Shown: positions 32,949 to 33,674 of the stretch, in pieces
Numbering within the stretch: the stretch's first letter is position 1
Layout: every line of letters begins with the position of its first letter
Origin: Nitrospinaceae bacterium
Lineage (GTDB): Bacteria; Nitrospinota_A; UBA7883; JAJDBK01
Length of the DNA stretch: 33,674 nucleotides
Direction: 5' to 3'
Assembly (NCBI GenBank): GCA_029261405.1
Contig: JAJDBK010000035.1
Coordinates: forward strand, 1-33,674
Notes under the pieces: generated by a model
What the model was told of the DNA's origin: nothing
Databases searched by the model: none
Seen by the model: only the letters and a program-made list of their open reading frames with translations
Made by a program: the position numbers and the translations under genes

Positions 32949-33674
32949 TTAACCTTCCGGATTCGTCAACTTCGATTTCTTTTTCCGCATCGATTCTCCC
33001 TTCAAATTTATCTTATAGGCATTGTGAACCACCCGGTCGAGGATGGCGTCAGCAAGAGTCGGATCGCCGATCGATTCGTGCCAATCGCCCACCGGCAACT
33101 GGCTGGTGACAATAGCCCATAACGCTCCTCGATGATTTCAAACATAGACCTGCGATGTTCTGTGGACATCGGGTCGAGTCCCAGGTCATCGAGGATAAGC
33201 AGGCCAGCTTTTCCAATGGCTTTGGTGAGCTTGCCGTAGCGTCCATCTTTCCTGACCTCGCCTGTAGTTCTATCGATAACGTCAACCGTGAGGCCGCAGT
33301 AGTCGACGAACATCTTCTCGCCAGCCACATGAACCTGGCGCATGGAAAGGGAAAGCTTACCTTGAAAGGCACGGTAAAGATCGCAGAACCGGGTGTATTG
33401 GTAACCGTCCGGGTGATGGGCCTTGTACTCCTGCCATAGCAAAAGTAAGGTTACACCCTTGCGTTTTAAATCCTTGTGGATATCCGCAAAGTCGGGCATG
33501 GGGCGTTGAACGGACGCCAACGGAGGTGGCGGAAACAAAAGACGTTCTATGGCCTCGTCGTCCATACCATCTGGCAACGGCCACCTGATACCAGCCATTC
33601 TGGCGCGAACAAGGTGGTCGGCCACAGTACTTTTGGCGATTGAAAGGCTTTTGGCAATCTGACGGTTGGTCAGT
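32949..33674 (-). pseudogene. IS21 istA-istB deletion fusion, running off the window edge
   Basis: The minus strand shows the N-terminal part of the IS21 transposase IstA (ADHLVRARMAGIRWPLPDG, then LLWQEYKAHHPDGYQYTRF, then MFVDYCGLTVDVIDRTTGEV). At about 33250 it jumps in frame into the C-terminal half of the IstB helper ATPase (DGRYGKLTKAIGKAGLLILD, the Walker B region, then [10 protein letters not shown]). A second lesion near 33112 shifts the frame, after which [15 protein letters not shown] and [17 protein letters not shown] finish IstB at TAA 32949-32951. Most of istA including its catalytic core and the istB Walker A half are deleted. The istA start lies at or beyond the right edge. 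Confidence 0.85.

Overview
This window looks like a chromosomal segment of a Gram-negative, respiring and probably flagellated bacterium. Support comes from a System I cytochrome c maturation gene set, lipoboxes, HAMP-type membrane sensors, an initiator tRNA, hrcA-grpE and his genes, and a small motility-type gene behind a sigma-28-like promoter. CarD, a GH57 glucanotransferase and the Cys-type CcmE fit Desulfobacterota, Nitrospinota or related lineages. That placement is an inference from gene content; no 16S or ribosomal protein gene is present.

Layout. 1-820: a frameshifted gene joining a GspE-N-like domain to a degenerate receiver. 1.1-4.6 kb (+): amidohydrolase, ccmE, ccmF. 5.0-6.3 kb: GAF histidine kinase. 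6.4-7.55 kb: wrecks of an IS630 and an IS481-type element. 7.57-7.65 kb: initiator tRNA-Met (-) with a visible promoter. 7.8-9.6 kb: hrcA-grpE, without dnaK in the window. 9.7-11.8 kb: MFS transporter, a 52-residue zinc-ribbon protein (-) and a CDF-like membrane protein. 16.65-11.7 kb (-): a compact GH57-hisD-hisC-NUDIX operon. 16.7-17.3 kb: an orphan RHS tip and an IS21 left end. 24.6-17.3 kb (-): hybrid sensor kinase, CheR, CheB and REC-kinase-REC protein, a phosphorelay with methylation enzymes. 26.1-24.8 kb (-): MarR regulator and pirin behind a palindromic operator. 26.3-28.6 kb (+): lipoprotein, YjfB-like motility protein, CcmH-like and CcmI-like proteins. 30.4-28.6 kb (-): CarD, Crp/Fnr regulator, lipoprotein.

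From 30.65 kb to the right edge is an accessory zone: a truncated integrase, a translationally coupled three-gene module (S24 repressor remnant, 73-residue protein, basic toxin-like protein cut off by the integrase), an IS256 left end fused into the S24 gene, a secreted protein, and an IS21 wreck in which istA is fused to istB.

The main themes are a variant cytochrome c maturation system split over two loci, a dense two-component and methylation signalling cluster, and repeated insertion and deletion of transposable elements that left chimeric reading frames. The strongest candidate for an undescribed system is the coupled S24-small protein-toxin-like cassette at 31.25-32.1 kb. The best-supported small discoveries are the motility-type gene with its sigma-28-like promoter and the two small zinc-ribbon proteins.
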